Source: Osmia lignaria lignaria (taxonomy: Eukaryota; Arthropoda; Insecta; Hymenoptera; Megachilidae). Taken from it: a DNA stretch of 64,000 nt. Each line of letters opens with the position of its first letter. The first letter of the stretch is position 1. Positions 46,378 to 59,529 of this stretch are shown here, in pieces. Below the pieces are notes generated by a model. It ran no database searches. It was given only the letters and a program-made list of their open reading frames with translations, and was not told where the DNA came from. The DNA lies in NCBI RefSeq assembly GCF_051020975.1, contig NC_135036.1, positions 6,510,001-6,574,000 of the forward strand, read 5' to 3'. Made by a program: the position numbers and the translations under genes.

Positions 46378-47780
46378 CACCTTTTAATTATTCGGTTTGA
46401 ATATATTCTAAAATTAGGATTAAGGGTGTGTTGGATGTACCTTGGGTTTAGGTTGGGAAAGGTTTAGGTCTATTATTTTGATAGATGCTCCTAATGAAGA
46501 TGAAACTGTCCTCTCGAGTCATCTCCTGTTCTCTTCAAGTTCCAAATTAAATCTACACAAAATTAAGTGGTACAAGTTAATTAAGGGATGGCTATGTTAA
46601 AATTAACGTTAAGATTAATGTTACAAATGGGCAAGAAAATATCGGAAAGGGACGAAGGACACTTCGCCAGTCATCGAGATTAACCCCGTGTAATCACGGT
46701 GAAACGATCCTGCTCGATCGATTAGCAACGAAGAGTTGGAAATGTCGGAATTAAGGGATGACGATCGGTTACACGAGGATTTTCAAGAACACGGCACGCG
46801 GCGCAGATGAAAGCTATCGCCCTATCCGCGCGCGCGATGGGCCTGGACTCGATTTCGAACGAGATCGACCCCGATCGCGATTCCAGCCGGCAATAATTTC
46901 TCTTCGGTAACCGGCTGACAGGGAATCCCAGGTTTTACTTCGAATACCGCATTGATTAACTTATCTAATCTAATTTAAATGCGAACCTGCCAGAGGGAAA
47001 ACCGGCTTTGTCTCGCTTCCACTTTTCACCCGGTGGAGAGAGGAAGAGCAACGGGCCATCGGTTAGACAGCAGGGGATGTAGGCGAACACCCTTGCGGTG
47101 TAACCGATGCTACACGGGGTAAGGAAGAAAGAGAGAGAGAGGAGGAGGAACTAGGAACATTAAGCGCGATAGCGAACGCCGCGACGGCCAAGGAACGAGA
47201 CAAAGAGAAAAATGGGGATCCGAGAGGGTGGATGTTCCGAATCCGAGCGAAGCGGAAAGAAGAGGAAAGGCTCGCGGTGCGAAAAGGGAAGAAGACATTC
47301 GGGGTGGCATGGAAGTGGTTGCACGAGATAATGAGAGAAGCGAGGGTGAAACAAAATGAAGCGATCTAGTATGGGCGGGTCGTAGGAGCAGTAATACGAA
47401 CAGGGTTATACCGTGTTGAGTAAGGCGAGTTAGGGCATACAAACCGCTGTGTAACGTATCAAATCGAGTGCTGAATCCGGGATTAAATCGGCGAGAAGCG
47501 AAACAAGGGAACCGGGGGCCGTGAACGACATCCGTGCTGCCGCTACGAAGACGAGGAAATCCACGTAGCTAACGGTTAACGTCTGCGCAAATGAGCTACC
47601 AAGTTGTATCGTTTCCTTTCGTTTTATTTGCCATTGAAGACGCGCGGAGATCGTTAAACAACGCTATGTTCCTCCAGGAATTGAATATCTGTAAAACAAA
47701 GAAAAAGAATTTTGAGTTAGATAGCACCAGAAATTGTCCTCGAGCATTAAATCATGATACAATTACTATGCTATGGTTAT

Positions 47781-48035
47781 CAGGGCTGGTCCTAAGATTT
47801 CAGGGGTTCGAAAAAGAACCCCTTCACATATATGACATAAATAAAAGTAGCTCAAATAAAATTTATAAAATTAACATTAAAGCTTGTATAACTAATTTAA
47901 ATTTGCATTTACATCGATTAATATTCAAGTAAACATTACTCTTCTTATATTCTTAGACGCAAAATCGTCCCAGAGGGCCCTGGACCTTGGGGGACCCTAG
48001 GCCACCTAGTCTGCCTAGGCCCAGGACCGGCCCTG
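47781..48035. mobile_element. hAT-type MITE (255 bp) with perfect 8-bp target duplication
   Basis: Flanked by ATGGTTAT on both sides (47773-47780 and 48036-48043). Ends are CAGGGCTGGTCCTAAG and, opposite strand, CAGGGCCGGTCCTGGG. Internal TAACATTAAAGCTTGTATAA is the reverse complement of sequence inside 39433-39674, so the two are copies of one family in opposite orientation. Confidence 0.92.
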
Positions 48036-51000
48036 ATGGTTATTATACTTCTGTTCACAAATTATTTGAAGCAAATCGTTCGAATAATTTGTGACGATCA
48101 TATTCCTCCTCTCTCACGGAATAACGCATGATCGACAGTACAATAATAACGGCGATTACGACAATATTGAAGCAACGGCTGACTTTGTTACCGTATATAA
48201 CTAGGGGATTTTCCCCCTTATCCTCGGACACCCTAACCACCCTTAACTTACTGCATTAGTTTCGCAAATTGAAGAATTCCGGCTATATTTCCATTCTATC
48301 TTCAACTGTTCCTTCCCTCCACGTTGTCTTATTGCATGAATACAATATCGGAACATGGATTTTCAATAATCCCCTGCTCAGATCAAAATCTATACATAAA
48401 TTAAGTCAAATATTACTAATGCTGCTAGTAAACTATAAATTAACATATGTAAAAAGATATTACCTGCTTTTTTATTATAATAATCGTCAAATAACCACGC
48501 CATAGCACTTATTGTTCTGTGACTAAATATTCGATACTTTATTCGATACTTCATTCGATATCGAAACTAATCAGTAGAAACAATATGGCGTCGTACTAAC
48601 CTACGCTGAATACACTTTTTTCACATAATAGTATTTTTTAAACAATGTTTCAGATCGAAAACTATACGATTTGATATTTTTTAACCAAAAATTTTTGGTC
48701 TCCTAAAACGAAGTTTGACCGATACTTTATTCGATCTTTCGTATCATACTTCCGGTTGCGACACCTACTCTCGATTTCGATACTTATCGATTGAATAAAT
48801 GTATCGATAATTTGGGGGCTACGATTATACCTCAGCACCTTGCTTTTATTGAACAATGAAAATACATTTAAATAAATAATTAAATCAAAACTGAAAAAAA
48901 AGAAATGTCATAGAGTTACCTCTCCCCTTTCCACCCACTTCTTCTACTTTTCGAACATCGTTTACCGTTCTTCCCTTCCCTATTTATCATCCGACTACTC
49001 ATCTGCTGACTTGTTATTAAATTAATCCTTCGTTTAGTCAAATTGATGCATTGATATCATAGAGCACTCATAACTCACGGCACCCTTTCCGCCACGATTA
49101 GTACACGCGCAGCCGTTTTCACGCGCGACCCCTGATTCAACGAAGTGAGGGGGCTTTACTCTGCAATTCCCTATTTGCACCGATGCAGACTCCACTATTT
49201 ATTAACATCATTACTTATCATTTCAACCACTCGTGCATCACGATGACGTCACTGAGATAAATGCATCCTAACAGTGGACCCGCGACAAGCTTTGTTTAAT
49301 GGTTAACCTCGAACACCTCGGCTAATGACTAATGACATTGGCGCGCTTTTCTTTTTGATCAGCGCCACGTTGCGAAAGTATCTCGCAATAGGTTCGAATA
49401 TCGATTCGTTTCGATCGCGAGAGCTTTGGATCGACCGCGAATATTTGAAATTGTTAAGTTAATAATAAACTTTCGAAAAACAGAAACATTCGGAAGATTT
49501 ACCATCGAAATGTTTGGTCCCATCAATCATAGAAACGACAGCAAAGCAAATACTAAAATCGATGAGACCGCGTAATTAGTATACGCGATAGAGACGTTGA
49601 TGGCCGGGGAAGTTTTATTTTCCGTTTCCTCCTCGAAGCGTTTTCAATTTGAATGCCGATTAATCTGGTCGAATAATCTTACCGTATATTTCGAGCGGTC
49701 CTCCGATATTCGTTTGAGGGCATTTGTATTTTTTTTTTTTTTTTTTAAACTAAACGTTTCACTTTATCGGCGGCGCACAGCAATTAATAATAACACGCAA
49801 TCGCGGCCGTATCTTTTATAACCTTTTGGAGTATAAATCGCGAAATTCTGGAATTATCAGGCAGCCGGGAATGAAAGGCTATTTCCGTCGCACGGAATCA
49901 CGGGCAATATTTTACGTGGGATTGGGGTTGAACGCGGACACATCGACGTTTGATATTTTTATGCAGTGGCGCCACCGCGGAGAGATTTACGAGGCAGATA
50001 TGCGATCACAAAATGTCCGACACTAAATCAAACATGTTGCATCGGAAAACATCAGAAATTATTATTGGGACTTTTATGGGATCGACGGGAGCGAAAGAAA
50101 CGTACAATGTAACTCGACGCGCCGTTTCATTGGGAGTATCTTACGGAGGATCTATCAGAGAATAAATCGTGATATATTAAACTCTCTGATTTCTCCATAT
50201 TTTTTTATAGAGATGCATTTTGAAAAGGAAGGTATTATGACTACTCAGTGAACTGCAACAGTAGTGCGAGCGCCATTATTATAACAATGATATAAATTAC
50301 TGCCTGCACTCGATTTACATTAAAACATGATGTTTTTTTTCAGCTGAAAATGAAGTTTATTACTGTATGACGTTAACAAATTTGCCTGCTACGTTTAGCG
50401 TATTCTGATATAAATTTCATCATGACATTTTTTCCACGGTATAAAAACTATCATAAATCCGTGAATACATCAATTGAACGATCGTCAATCATATTCAATA
50501 GGAAATAAAAGAAATAAATTCCGCCACGAACAATACGATACAATCATAAATTTACAATACAAATGACTCCTTGCTAAACAATTATATTTTCCTGTATTAC
50601 TGAAGAAGAGTCCAGGAATTTAGAATATTTAAATTATAAAAATGATATATTGGAGCATAAATCGAGATGGAAATGGAGCATTATTATGTACGTTTTACGG
50701 AGATAAATTTTTATGTTTAAAAAAGTAAGTAACGCGATAAATAATATAAATAATAATGTGTTTATAATAAAGCTAAAATCAATTTTGTCTTTGTCGGTAC
50801 ACCAGTTTTAGTTGCCTGTATCCCAGCAGATAACTAATTCTCTAGATCGTTAATATCACATTCTGCAAAAAAAAGAAAAAAACTATTATACATTATTTGA
50901 TTGAAATATTAGCAGATACAAGTACCCTATGCTCTACATTTACATATTGTTATTTATCAATCATTTTTACCTAAATGTAATTGATAAATCATTGCAAATA

Positions 51001-51855
51001 ATTTTATAAACATTGTATCAATTTCAAATAAGTAAGCGTGCAACAAAATGCGTTGCATTAGTGCCGTTTTAATGCTACTAATGAAGGAACACAGGTTTTC
51101 CTTCCCTCTGAACCCCTCCTTCTTTGGCCCTTACATTCTTTATCCTTAGAAGAAATAAAGGCAGAGTCGTAACAGCGGGATGATTAATATCCGGCTGACA
51201 GTTTGTGAAACGGGCAGCCAATAAACGGGATAAAAATACTGGTGAAAAATAGCGCGCTCATTAGGGGTACAGTGACATCTGCGACTGCTGCGCCCGAAAG
51301 TCTTTGAGAAACGTAGGAAGGTGCCTGAACGGAGGGAACAAAGAAGACAGGTTTATTAAAGTAATGGCGGATCATTTTAATATTGCAATGAGAGCACATA
51401 GTATTCGCTATCTTCAGAACCTAATAACTTTTTATCAAGGTTATTACTTCTGTCTTTGCCTACTTAATTTAAAACTTTTAAGGCAATGAATTAATCTAAC
51501 TTCAATTTCAATTACTTATTAGTTGTTAAAACTTCTAGCATCGTTACAAATATCAGTATGATATTATTAACTTTAATGTTGCATTTATTGCATTTCAATC
51601 TTTGTGTTTTTTAAATATTTACGTCCACTGTATATTTATAAGAAGCCAATGTTTCTAATGTTATACTTGTTGCATTAATTATAAATTATTTAAATTTGTA
51701 CATAGTTGTATACGTATGTATACCGTGTGCTCTAATTCTTATTCAAATTTCACGCTAAAATGGGGCTTCTCCTCTCGTGACCTCTCTTACTTCTAGGGTT
51801 ATGTACTAGATGTCGCTAAACATCAGCTTGAAGGCACTTGAAAGCGCAATGTATG

Positions 51856-52061
51856 TATACCGCAGTTCACCAGAGTCCATAACAGTCCATAACTACGAAA
51901 AGACCAGTTTTCGTTCTTCGCGCTTCTCCAGTGCGCATCTTCGCCCTGATTGGCGATACTTCCAAACGAAGTGGAAAGCGATTAGCAGAGAGCTCGCTGC
52001 GTTCCCCCACCATCTTCCAACCTGCGCGTCGCAGTTATGGACTCTGGTGAACTGCGGTATA
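51856..52061. repeat. Perfect 28-bp inverted repeat enclosing 150 bp, upstream of THOC7
   Basis: Left arm 51856-51883 contains CCGCAGTTCACCAGAGTCC; right arm 52034-52061 is its exact reverse complement over all 28 bases. The enclosed 150 bp are GC-richer than the surroundings. It ends 122 bp before the THOC7 ATG. It could be a MITE inserted in TA-rich sequence (both arms border on TATA/TATATG) or part of the THOC7 promoter and leader. No clear target duplication. Confidence 0.85.
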
Positions 52062-52183
52062 TATATGTAGCCGGATTCAAAACAATGCTGTACTAATTAA
52101 TATACATTAATAATACATGTATAAATAATATAAATTCCACAATAAAACTTCATATCATATTAAGTTATAAAATTTGTATAAAA

Positions 52184-52993
52184 ATGTGTGACGGTGAGTC
52201 ATTCATATCAGTACATAAATATAACCTATTCTAAATATTTACAGCACCCGTAATTGTAAACTTATTTACTCTTAATATATTCATTTCATTTCATTTTCAG
52301 AGGAGGTAATACGTCGGAGATTGCTCATAGATGGAGATGGTACTGGAGATGACCGTAGAATAAATATGCTTTTGAAATCATTTATTAAATGGGCAAATTC
52401 CTCGGATGTAGACAATACATTACATGAAAGAATGTTATCACAACTGGCTCAATGTGAATTTGCACAAAGGAAATCTAGATTAGTCTCAAATATGAGTCAA
52501 GAAGAACTAAAAAGTTATGAGAAATTGTCCAAGGAAATTGAAGTTCAAATTGAAGAGGCTAAAAAGGATATAGAAAAAACAAAAGCAGAACTACAGGAAG
52601 CAAAACGTGTAAGAAAGAACAGAATTGAATATGATGTATTGGCAAAAGTCATAAATGAACAACCGGACAGAGTAGAAACTAATTTGAAACTTACTACACT
52701 ACGCGAAGAATTAGGCAAGTTAAAGGTAAAGTAGTTTGCATTATTATGATTAAGAAACTGCAGGTTGTTTCTGCAACTCAGAAAAGTAATTTAAATATTT
52801 GAATGTACAGGAAAAGTCTGAGCAATTAGAACACAAATTGGAAATGAGAAGGAAACAATTTCATGTCTTAATATCCTCTATACATTCTTTACAAGGAATG
52901 TTAGATGAGTGTGATGAAGAAATAATGGATGTGAGTTTAGAAAATTATGAAGATCCAGACACTCCAGTACCAGTTAAAAGTGAAGCATCTTGA
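52184..52993 (+). CDS. THOC7: THO complex subunit 7 (THOC7), 3 exons
   Basis: Small coiled-coil subunit of the nuclear THO/TREX complex, which couples transcription to mRNP assembly and mRNA export. Exons 52184-52193 (ATG TGT GAC G), 52301-52725 and 52811-52993 join in phases 1 and 0 to give 205 residues; human THOC7 is 204. Family marks: EEVIRRRLLIDGDGTGDDRR near the N-terminus, SFIKWANSSD, LSQLAQCEF, RVRKNRIEYDVLAKVI and EMRRKQFHVLISSIHSLQ. The middle is Glu/Lys-rich and should be helical. The tiny first exon supplies MCD, so the start codon is not in the long ORF. Donors GTGAGT and GTAAAG and acceptors TTTTCAG and TGTACAG support the model. It converges on ALKBH6 with only 95 bp between stop codons. 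Confidence 0.95.
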
Positions 52994-53088
52994 AACAAAA
53001 TTATAAATACATATTTATAAGTTGCTTGAACAAGCTCAAATTTTATAAATGCACTTCGTAATTTTTAAGTTTTTCTTATAAAAGTATA

Positions 53089-54092
53089 TTATCCAAATTT
53101 TAATTTTAATTTACTAGTCTTAGGAACATGTCTGATTGTCAAAGACAACCTAACACCTCTTTTTAATAACTGCCCTTCCGAAAATTCTTCTCCGCATATG
53201 CTCAAATTTTTCATAGTTAATTTTGAAACAACATCAGTATCTTTCTCTGCAATTGAATGTAAATAATTATGATATAGATCTCCTTGCAGAATAAGCAAAC
53301 TTCTAGGTTCCAATAGAAAACTAAATTCTAGATTTTGTTCATGTTGCTGCAAAAGAAAATCATTAGTAATTTATGATGCTTAATTATGGCAATTTAACAA
53401 TTATAACTGCTACAACCTGTGTACTGTCAAGTCGTTTATAAAACTCAAGAAGCGTATGAGATCCACAACTAATGGTTGTTACAATAGGATGGAAAAGTGG
53501 ACCATCTGAATGTGCCTGATAAACATGAGACATGTTACATTTTGTTCTAATTGCTTCCCAGTATTTTATAATTATATGTGATTAAACATATACCATTATT
53601 CCCTGGCCTGGTAAATATTCATTAATCAAGACATGATTAGGTAACTTTCCCTTCTCAAACACATTACAGGATGAAACTTTGTCAACATATTTTGTTAACC
53701 ACTGAAAATGAAAAACATATTTGTGTTATCTAATATTAATGTTACTTTCTTAAAACAATTCTGTACATTATTGTTAAATACTTACACTTGGTATTTCTTC
53801 TGCTATCATACCTTTAGGGTGTGGAATACCACCCCAATTTTGTAACCTTCTATGACTTAATTGTGTCCACTTTGGCAAAGGAGCATTATTGACATATTTG
53901 ATTATTTCTTCTTCTTCCTCTGATGTAACAAAATTTGGTATATACATGGCCAACTTGGGCACCTATAAGAGATAGAATATAATAGTTTTTCAATATAAAA
54001 ATTAAACATAACCTTTGATAAAAGTAGTAATGATATCAACAATAAACCTCTGAAATCACATTTTTGGGAAATACACAATTGTATTCTTCCAT
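53089..54092 (-). CDS. ALKBH6: AlkB homolog 6 (ALKBH6), Fe(II)/2-oxoglutarate dioxygenase, 5 exons
   Basis: AlkB-family oxygenase using Fe(II) and 2-oxoglutarate; in the family these repair or demethylate alkylated nucleic acids, and the ALKBH6 substrate is not settled to my knowledge. Exons, 5' to 3' on the minus strand: 54092-54048, 53962-53786, 53701-53594, 53515-53417, 53346-53089. All introns are phase 0 and short; total 228 residues (human 238). Marks: YIPNFVTSEEEE, PKWTQLSHRRLQNWGG, WLTKYVDKVS, NHVLINEYLPGQGIM. HSD at 112-114 is the HxD iron motif, with His173 (YLHSIAE) as likely third ligand; LLEPRSLLIL and RLSLTIR (Arg209, Arg215) are the likely cosubstrate-binding region. The first exon (15 codons) is the least certain. 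Divergent from ARMC9. Confidence 0.93.
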
Positions 54093-54648
54093 TTTGAGAT
54101 AAATGCAATGAAGAAATAACAAAGCTAGTAATAATGCATTCAATCAATGATATATTATGTATAAAATAACAGATATTTCAATACACTGATTTTGTCCATG
54201 TTTATTACTGGCATGTATACCTATAAATGTCATACATTTTTAATATTAAAAATTTATGTTAACTTTTGTTTTACTGTTACATATTCGATGTAAGCGCCTA
54301 TGCCTAATACCATTTCATTTTATGGTAATCATAGGTTTTCAAAGACTTAAATTGATTTTCTCTTATAAACTTTTTGTTGGACAACAATAAATTAGTAATT
54401 ATATTTTGCATACAGTAGTATTCCGTCATTTTTCATATAACATTAGAGAGTGTTTTCTTATCAAACATGAAAATACAAACAATTCGAATGGGTTAGTGAT
54501 GTGCTTACATAAAATCAATCATTTTATGGAAGAAAACATCCTTGGCGCAACTACACGAATTACGCAAATATTTAAATACCAAATCACTGAAAAACAATAT
54601 TAGATGTTTGTAACATCGTATCATTATTTAAATAAATAAAGAACGAAA
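54093..54648. promoter_or_regulatory. Shared interval between divergent ALKBH6 and ARMC9
   Basis: 556 bp between the two start codons, read in opposite directions, so it must hold both 5' ends. It is AT-rich, with no TATA box or CpG-rich core I can point to. A 65-codon frame at 54406 is judged chance. Confidence 0.45.
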
Positions 54649-57600
54649 ATGGATGAGAGTAAAGCAATAAATCAAATGGATAACAAGGAATTAGAACTTC
54701 TTAAAATTCATCAGGTATATTTTGAAAATTGTACTGTGAAATTATTGCAATTATTGTATTCTACATTACTATAGAATAATTAATATTGTAATTATTTAAA
54801 GAGAATGTATATAGTTTCTTATAGATAACAACTTTGAAAATACTGCTGATGCATTAATGATAGAAGCTGCAATAAAGGGCCATAAAAATCTTGATGAAAA
54901 TTTGGAAATTCAAAATGTGACCTATGCAGCTAATTATGAGAACATGATGTTAAGTTACAAGACAGGAGATTGGAGAACATTTTTCAAAGTAAAAATATCT
55001 GTTAACTTAATTATTATTATAATTTCTAAGATATTTCTTGTTTTTAGTTATGGAATTTGTTGGTACCTGATGATGCTAAACAAACAAGAGCTTATAAAAT
55101 TCTGATGTTGAATCTACATGTATATTTTACAATGTTACCTAAACGTATGTTACTTTCGCATTGTTGTAAAGAGAAAGGTAAAACAATAGAGTATACTCTA
55201 AATAATATAGAAATATTCATAATTTATACTTTTTGCTTTGTTTAGATAAAACTAATCCAAGTGATTCTATGATATCCATAAATCAACAAGATTTTGAGCA
55301 AGATGAGGTAATTTCAATGATGTTAAATTTGATTTTTAGCAATTACTTCACCTGAGTTATTTTTTATTTATCTGATAAATTTTGATTTAATAATAATTGG
55401 AAAAGAAACAGCTGTAACTGATTTAACATTAATAACACACAGCATGTTAAAACTGAAATAGAGAAAAACATGAATGAGAATATGGAGCAATTATGTGTAT
55501 TTTTAAATACAGAAGGTAAAGAATTAGAAAATGATATTGAACTGCGGCCGTTTTTTGCATTACCCTTTATTGAAGATCCATATGCAGAACCATTTCTATC
55601 TAAAATATTTGAACAGAGTTGGATAGATGAATTGAGAGACAATGTACAGCTATTTCTTAATGAATACAAACCAGTAAGTAAAACAAGGTAACTAAAAATG
55701 TATATGTAAAATAATTCATAAAAGTTTATGTAATTTTTAAGAATTTTAGCGATGATGGTTTCAACAAATTTTCTTCAAATCAAGAATTTCAATCAGAAGA
55801 ATTGAAAAAAGATATAGTCGCAGAAAAATTAACTAGAGACAATATACCGATTGTACCAAATGATAGAAACATTCCAATATTTTTAGAAGATGGAGAAACT
55901 GGAGAACAATATAGCTTATGCAGTGATACAAATTACAATCAAAAGACAAAGTGAGAAATACTGTCAGTACTGTGTTTCTTAAATTAAATAAACTTTAATG
56001 GTGATTATTTTTTTTTACAGAAGTATACAAACTGTATCAATAAACTCATCTGCAGAAGAAATACCTTCATCATATTCTGGCAGAGGCCATAAAAAATTAT
56101 TGCAGTGTACTCAAGAATTAGCGCTAACACAAACCAATTTATGTACTGTTCGTTCTAATTATGAAAAACTGAAGCTGAGATTTCATAAATTGCATGCTGA
56201 TTATCATAAATTGATGAGCATTGCAAGAGTATTAACAACTGCTTTAGAAAACTCAGTAAAAGGGCAATCAATTGATTTCCAAGCTATGTTAGAAACTTGT
56301 ATAAAAATTTTTCCAGATTTGTTTAATCAAAATATACGAGATAGTTCACATGTAAGCAGTAGATTTTCTATATACATATACATATATTTTGAATGATAAT
56401 GTTATGTTACTTTTCATATATGTATACAGTGTTCCTCAGAAGCACTGTCAGACAAATCCCGTTCTGATATGAATATTGTTAAACATTCTATGTCATACAG
56501 TATATCTGTTCCTCCAAAATTACTGGATTTCAAAAAGATTAAATTACACCTAATTAATGGAAGTATTAAAGTCAAATTGTTCCTCTTGCAAGCATTGAGA
56601 AGGGTAAGTCAGTACACTCTTATGGATGATCTATAAAATTTTAAAATTAAAATATAAATGGTTTTCAGAAAATAACTTTTGGTCAACCTGGGGAAAGGGA
56701 TGAGACACTACACGAGTATATAAGTAAAGATTTACTTGGCCTTCACAGTCAAATTGCTAGTTATAAAGGCAAATCGATTTTGCCACACTTATTAACTCCA
56801 GAAAACTTTATTATACCGCATCCTTTGCAGCAGTCAGTCACGAGATTATTAAATACTTTAGCATCATTCAGATGTGGACGAGATTATTTGTCATTTGATT
56901 CTACTGTTGTTGATATGGTACTAACATAGTTTTATTAATCCTTATATATTTTAATTTAGTTATGTTGCAAGTTTTATTCTAATTCTTTGAAATAAAATAA
57001 TACAATTAATAGAATGAATATTTTAGGTATATAAATGCCTTAGTAATATCTGTGATAATAATATAGATACAGTGACCTGTAACATGATGATTGCAATGCT
57101 GCAGAAATTATCATTACGAAAACAGCAAAGACTGTATATGATTGAAAATGGATTAGTAGAATGGTTAATTCATCATTTGCATGACCAGTGTCGCATTATG
57201 GATTCTTACCGACTAGAATATGCTACAGCTCTTTTGATGAACTTATCATTACATCATGTAGCTCAAAAAAGAGCATCTGCAATGGCATCCTTACTTATTT
57301 CAACGTTAATTACTTTGCTTTTAATGGATCATGCATCGGTATAATAATTTTCTTCCTGTGTGTTTTATAAATATAACTGTAATAATATAAAGTTTAATTG
57401 AAATCCACATTTATATTAGGCATTGCCGTATGTTAATGGGGCATTAAACAACTTTTTGACAAATTATAAAATTAATGAAGAAGCCAAAAAAATGAAATTT
57501 TCATCCATGCTAGAACAGTACAGTAAATATAAAACTGGAGAGATAAGGTAAAATAGTTTCTGATGTGTTACACAAAAATTATATTATTTCCCAAAATTAA

Positions 57601-59360
57601 AAATGACATGTTTAATAGAAAACATTTGGATCACATTTTAAAAATCCATAAAGGTGAAATTACTATTAAAACGGAAGATGAAGAAATGGCAGATAACGAT
57701 AATGTGAGTAATAATTCATAGCATATTTTGTTCCCTATCAATAGAAAATTGTTATTTCTTCAGGAGGAGTTTGATGTAGTAGAAAGTCAATTAGAAGAAA
57801 ATGATCCGGTAAAAAGTAACTATGGAGAATTATGTGGAGAAGCATTACTTGCATCGTGTTATACGATTTTACGGAAAGTAATTCAACGAAAAGAAATGAA
57901 TACCGAAGTATCATCTATCGCCCAAACAGATTATGTTAAAACAGATACGATTAACCACAGTTTACAAACGAGTCAAGTTAAAAATTTATGTTCTGAACAT
58001 GAAGCAGTATTACAGGAGGATAATTTTCCAAGGTATTACTATGTAGTACTCCTATTGAAATTTATTTCTTCCCAAATCCATTTAAACGCGTTTGCATATA
58101 TACTTCATATATTGGGAGAATAATAAAATTTTATATTTTTCATATATTTTAACCATCCAATGATACATTATCTTTCAAGAAGAAAACATATGAAAGACAA
58201 ACATAACATTATGGTCATACAAGATTTCACTGAAAAAACAATCTTATATCCAAAATCACAGTCGCGTGTAACTAAGTTAATTTCTTCCTCGTCTAAGGTA
58301 TTTAATGAGAAATAACAGGGCGTTATTATGGGAACGTACCATCATTTAAATTACCATTTTTTCAAGGAGCGCATTTCTAAACAGTTTACGAATAAAAACC
58401 GGAATCGTTCTAAATCTTCAATTGAAAATTCCGAGGAAATTGACTCAGAAGTTGAAATGAAATTACAAAAACCTCATAAACGAAATAAAGATTCAGAAGA
58501 CTCGCAATTAAGAATAATAAAAGATCATAAAAATTCTGTAAATGAATTGTTTAATGAAAGTGCTATATATTTGCTCGAAAATCAATGTTCGAAGTTCGTT
58601 ATTGTTTTACAAAGAATCAAATTTAATATCATTGAGTTAACGCAAAGTCTTTTTCCAGGCAAAACAGTAAAGTGACTGTAACATCTTCTGTGTTCCTAGC
58701 AGTTGGAAGTAAAGCTGATTCTTCAGGTGAGAATCATCCATATAGATTTCTATGTTACTTCCATTTCAGCAAAACAGGTATCCGATAATTAATTACTAGT
58801 TCGAACGGTTCTAAATCCAGATATCTAAGCACGTTTGACAAGTAAGATATAATTCAAGTACTAGATAGTGAAAGCCTCGTAACTTTCTCCTAAACGTATG
58901 TTAGGTCGTGATCTTGGGAAAATTAGATCAAGTAAATGAAAGTGATAAACCCTTGAACGACATTCAATACCGCTATTAATTAATAAAATGTATTATCAGT
59001 ATCTTTAAAAAATTATTACTTTTTTTCAGTCATGGAGAAGCTGAGCAGTATTGCATCACTGTGAGTCAAGATGTTAATGTTCAATTGCACTTTGTGATTT
59101 TGTACATAGTTATGCACTATTGACCATTTTATATTAAAATTTAAATCTTTTTGTACACTGTGAACTTTCAAATAAATTATATATTTTATTTTACTTTCAA
59201 GATACATTTATTATTACTTAGAGTTAGACATTCTTTTTACAGGAACAGTAGTAGTGGGAATGAAACTGTAAATCATAATGATACATGGAGACGAGAAACA
59301 GAACTTGACACGGAAGAAGCGTTCTTATCTAGGCCAAAACTTCCACGGACCCCACCTTGA
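54649..59360 (+). CDS. ARMC9: LisH and armadillo-repeat protein ARMC9, about 18 exons
   Basis: ARMC9 acts at the ciliary base; human defects cause Joubert syndrome. Exons, in frame: 54649-54714, 54815-54988, 55048-55177, 55246-55307, 55443-55687, 55750-55950, 56021-56351, 56430-56603, 56669-56917, 57027-57338, 57420-57547, 57619-57703, 57764-58032, 58180-58297 (848 codons), then 58367-?, 58659-58726, 59030-59060, 59243-59360. Marks: LisH at about 12-45 (ELELLKIHQ / FLIDNNFENTADAL across the first intron); FFALPFIEDPYAEPF; a coiled-coil segment with LHADYHKLM; LFLLQALRRK; then the armadillo part with LQKLSLRKQQR, LVEWLIHHL, LEYATALLMNLSLH and LPYVNGAL; late LCGEALL. The end is AFLSRPKLPRTPP. 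The join between exons 15 and 16 is unresolved: exon 15 is open to TGA 58675 and lacks an obvious phase-2 donor. Longer than human (about 820). Confidence 0.92.
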
Positions 59361-59529
59361 TTCAAGCCTTGAAGAATGATAAAGAAGACGAATACCTTTT
59401 ATAAATTTTTTAATAATTTTATTTTAAATAACGCATAACAATCATGTTTTTAATTAAGTTTAAATATCTCATACAATAAATATATACAGAACATAATACG
59501 TCATCATCACACTCATCGCACGTAAACCA

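Larger units (their letters stand above)
42424..52183. other. Gene-poor region between HGTX and THOC7
   Basis: The first part must hold the HGTX 3' UTR, whose end I cannot place. Contents: a MITE at 42582, a degenerate repeat with ACTCTAA/TTAGAGTAG units (43670-44030), a mariner-type MITE at 46143, a purine-rich block (47110-47350), an hAT-type MITE at 47781, repeated CGATACTTTATTCGAT-like words (48530-48800) and the 28-bp inverted repeat at 51856. GC-richer patches near 46650-47060 and 49080-49440 could be regulatory. No protein-like ORF. Confidence 0.6.

Noticed and set aside
54406..54603. 65-codon frame between ALKBH6 and ARMC9
   Set aside because: Lies in the shared promoter interval, shows no resemblance and is AT-rich; chance frame.
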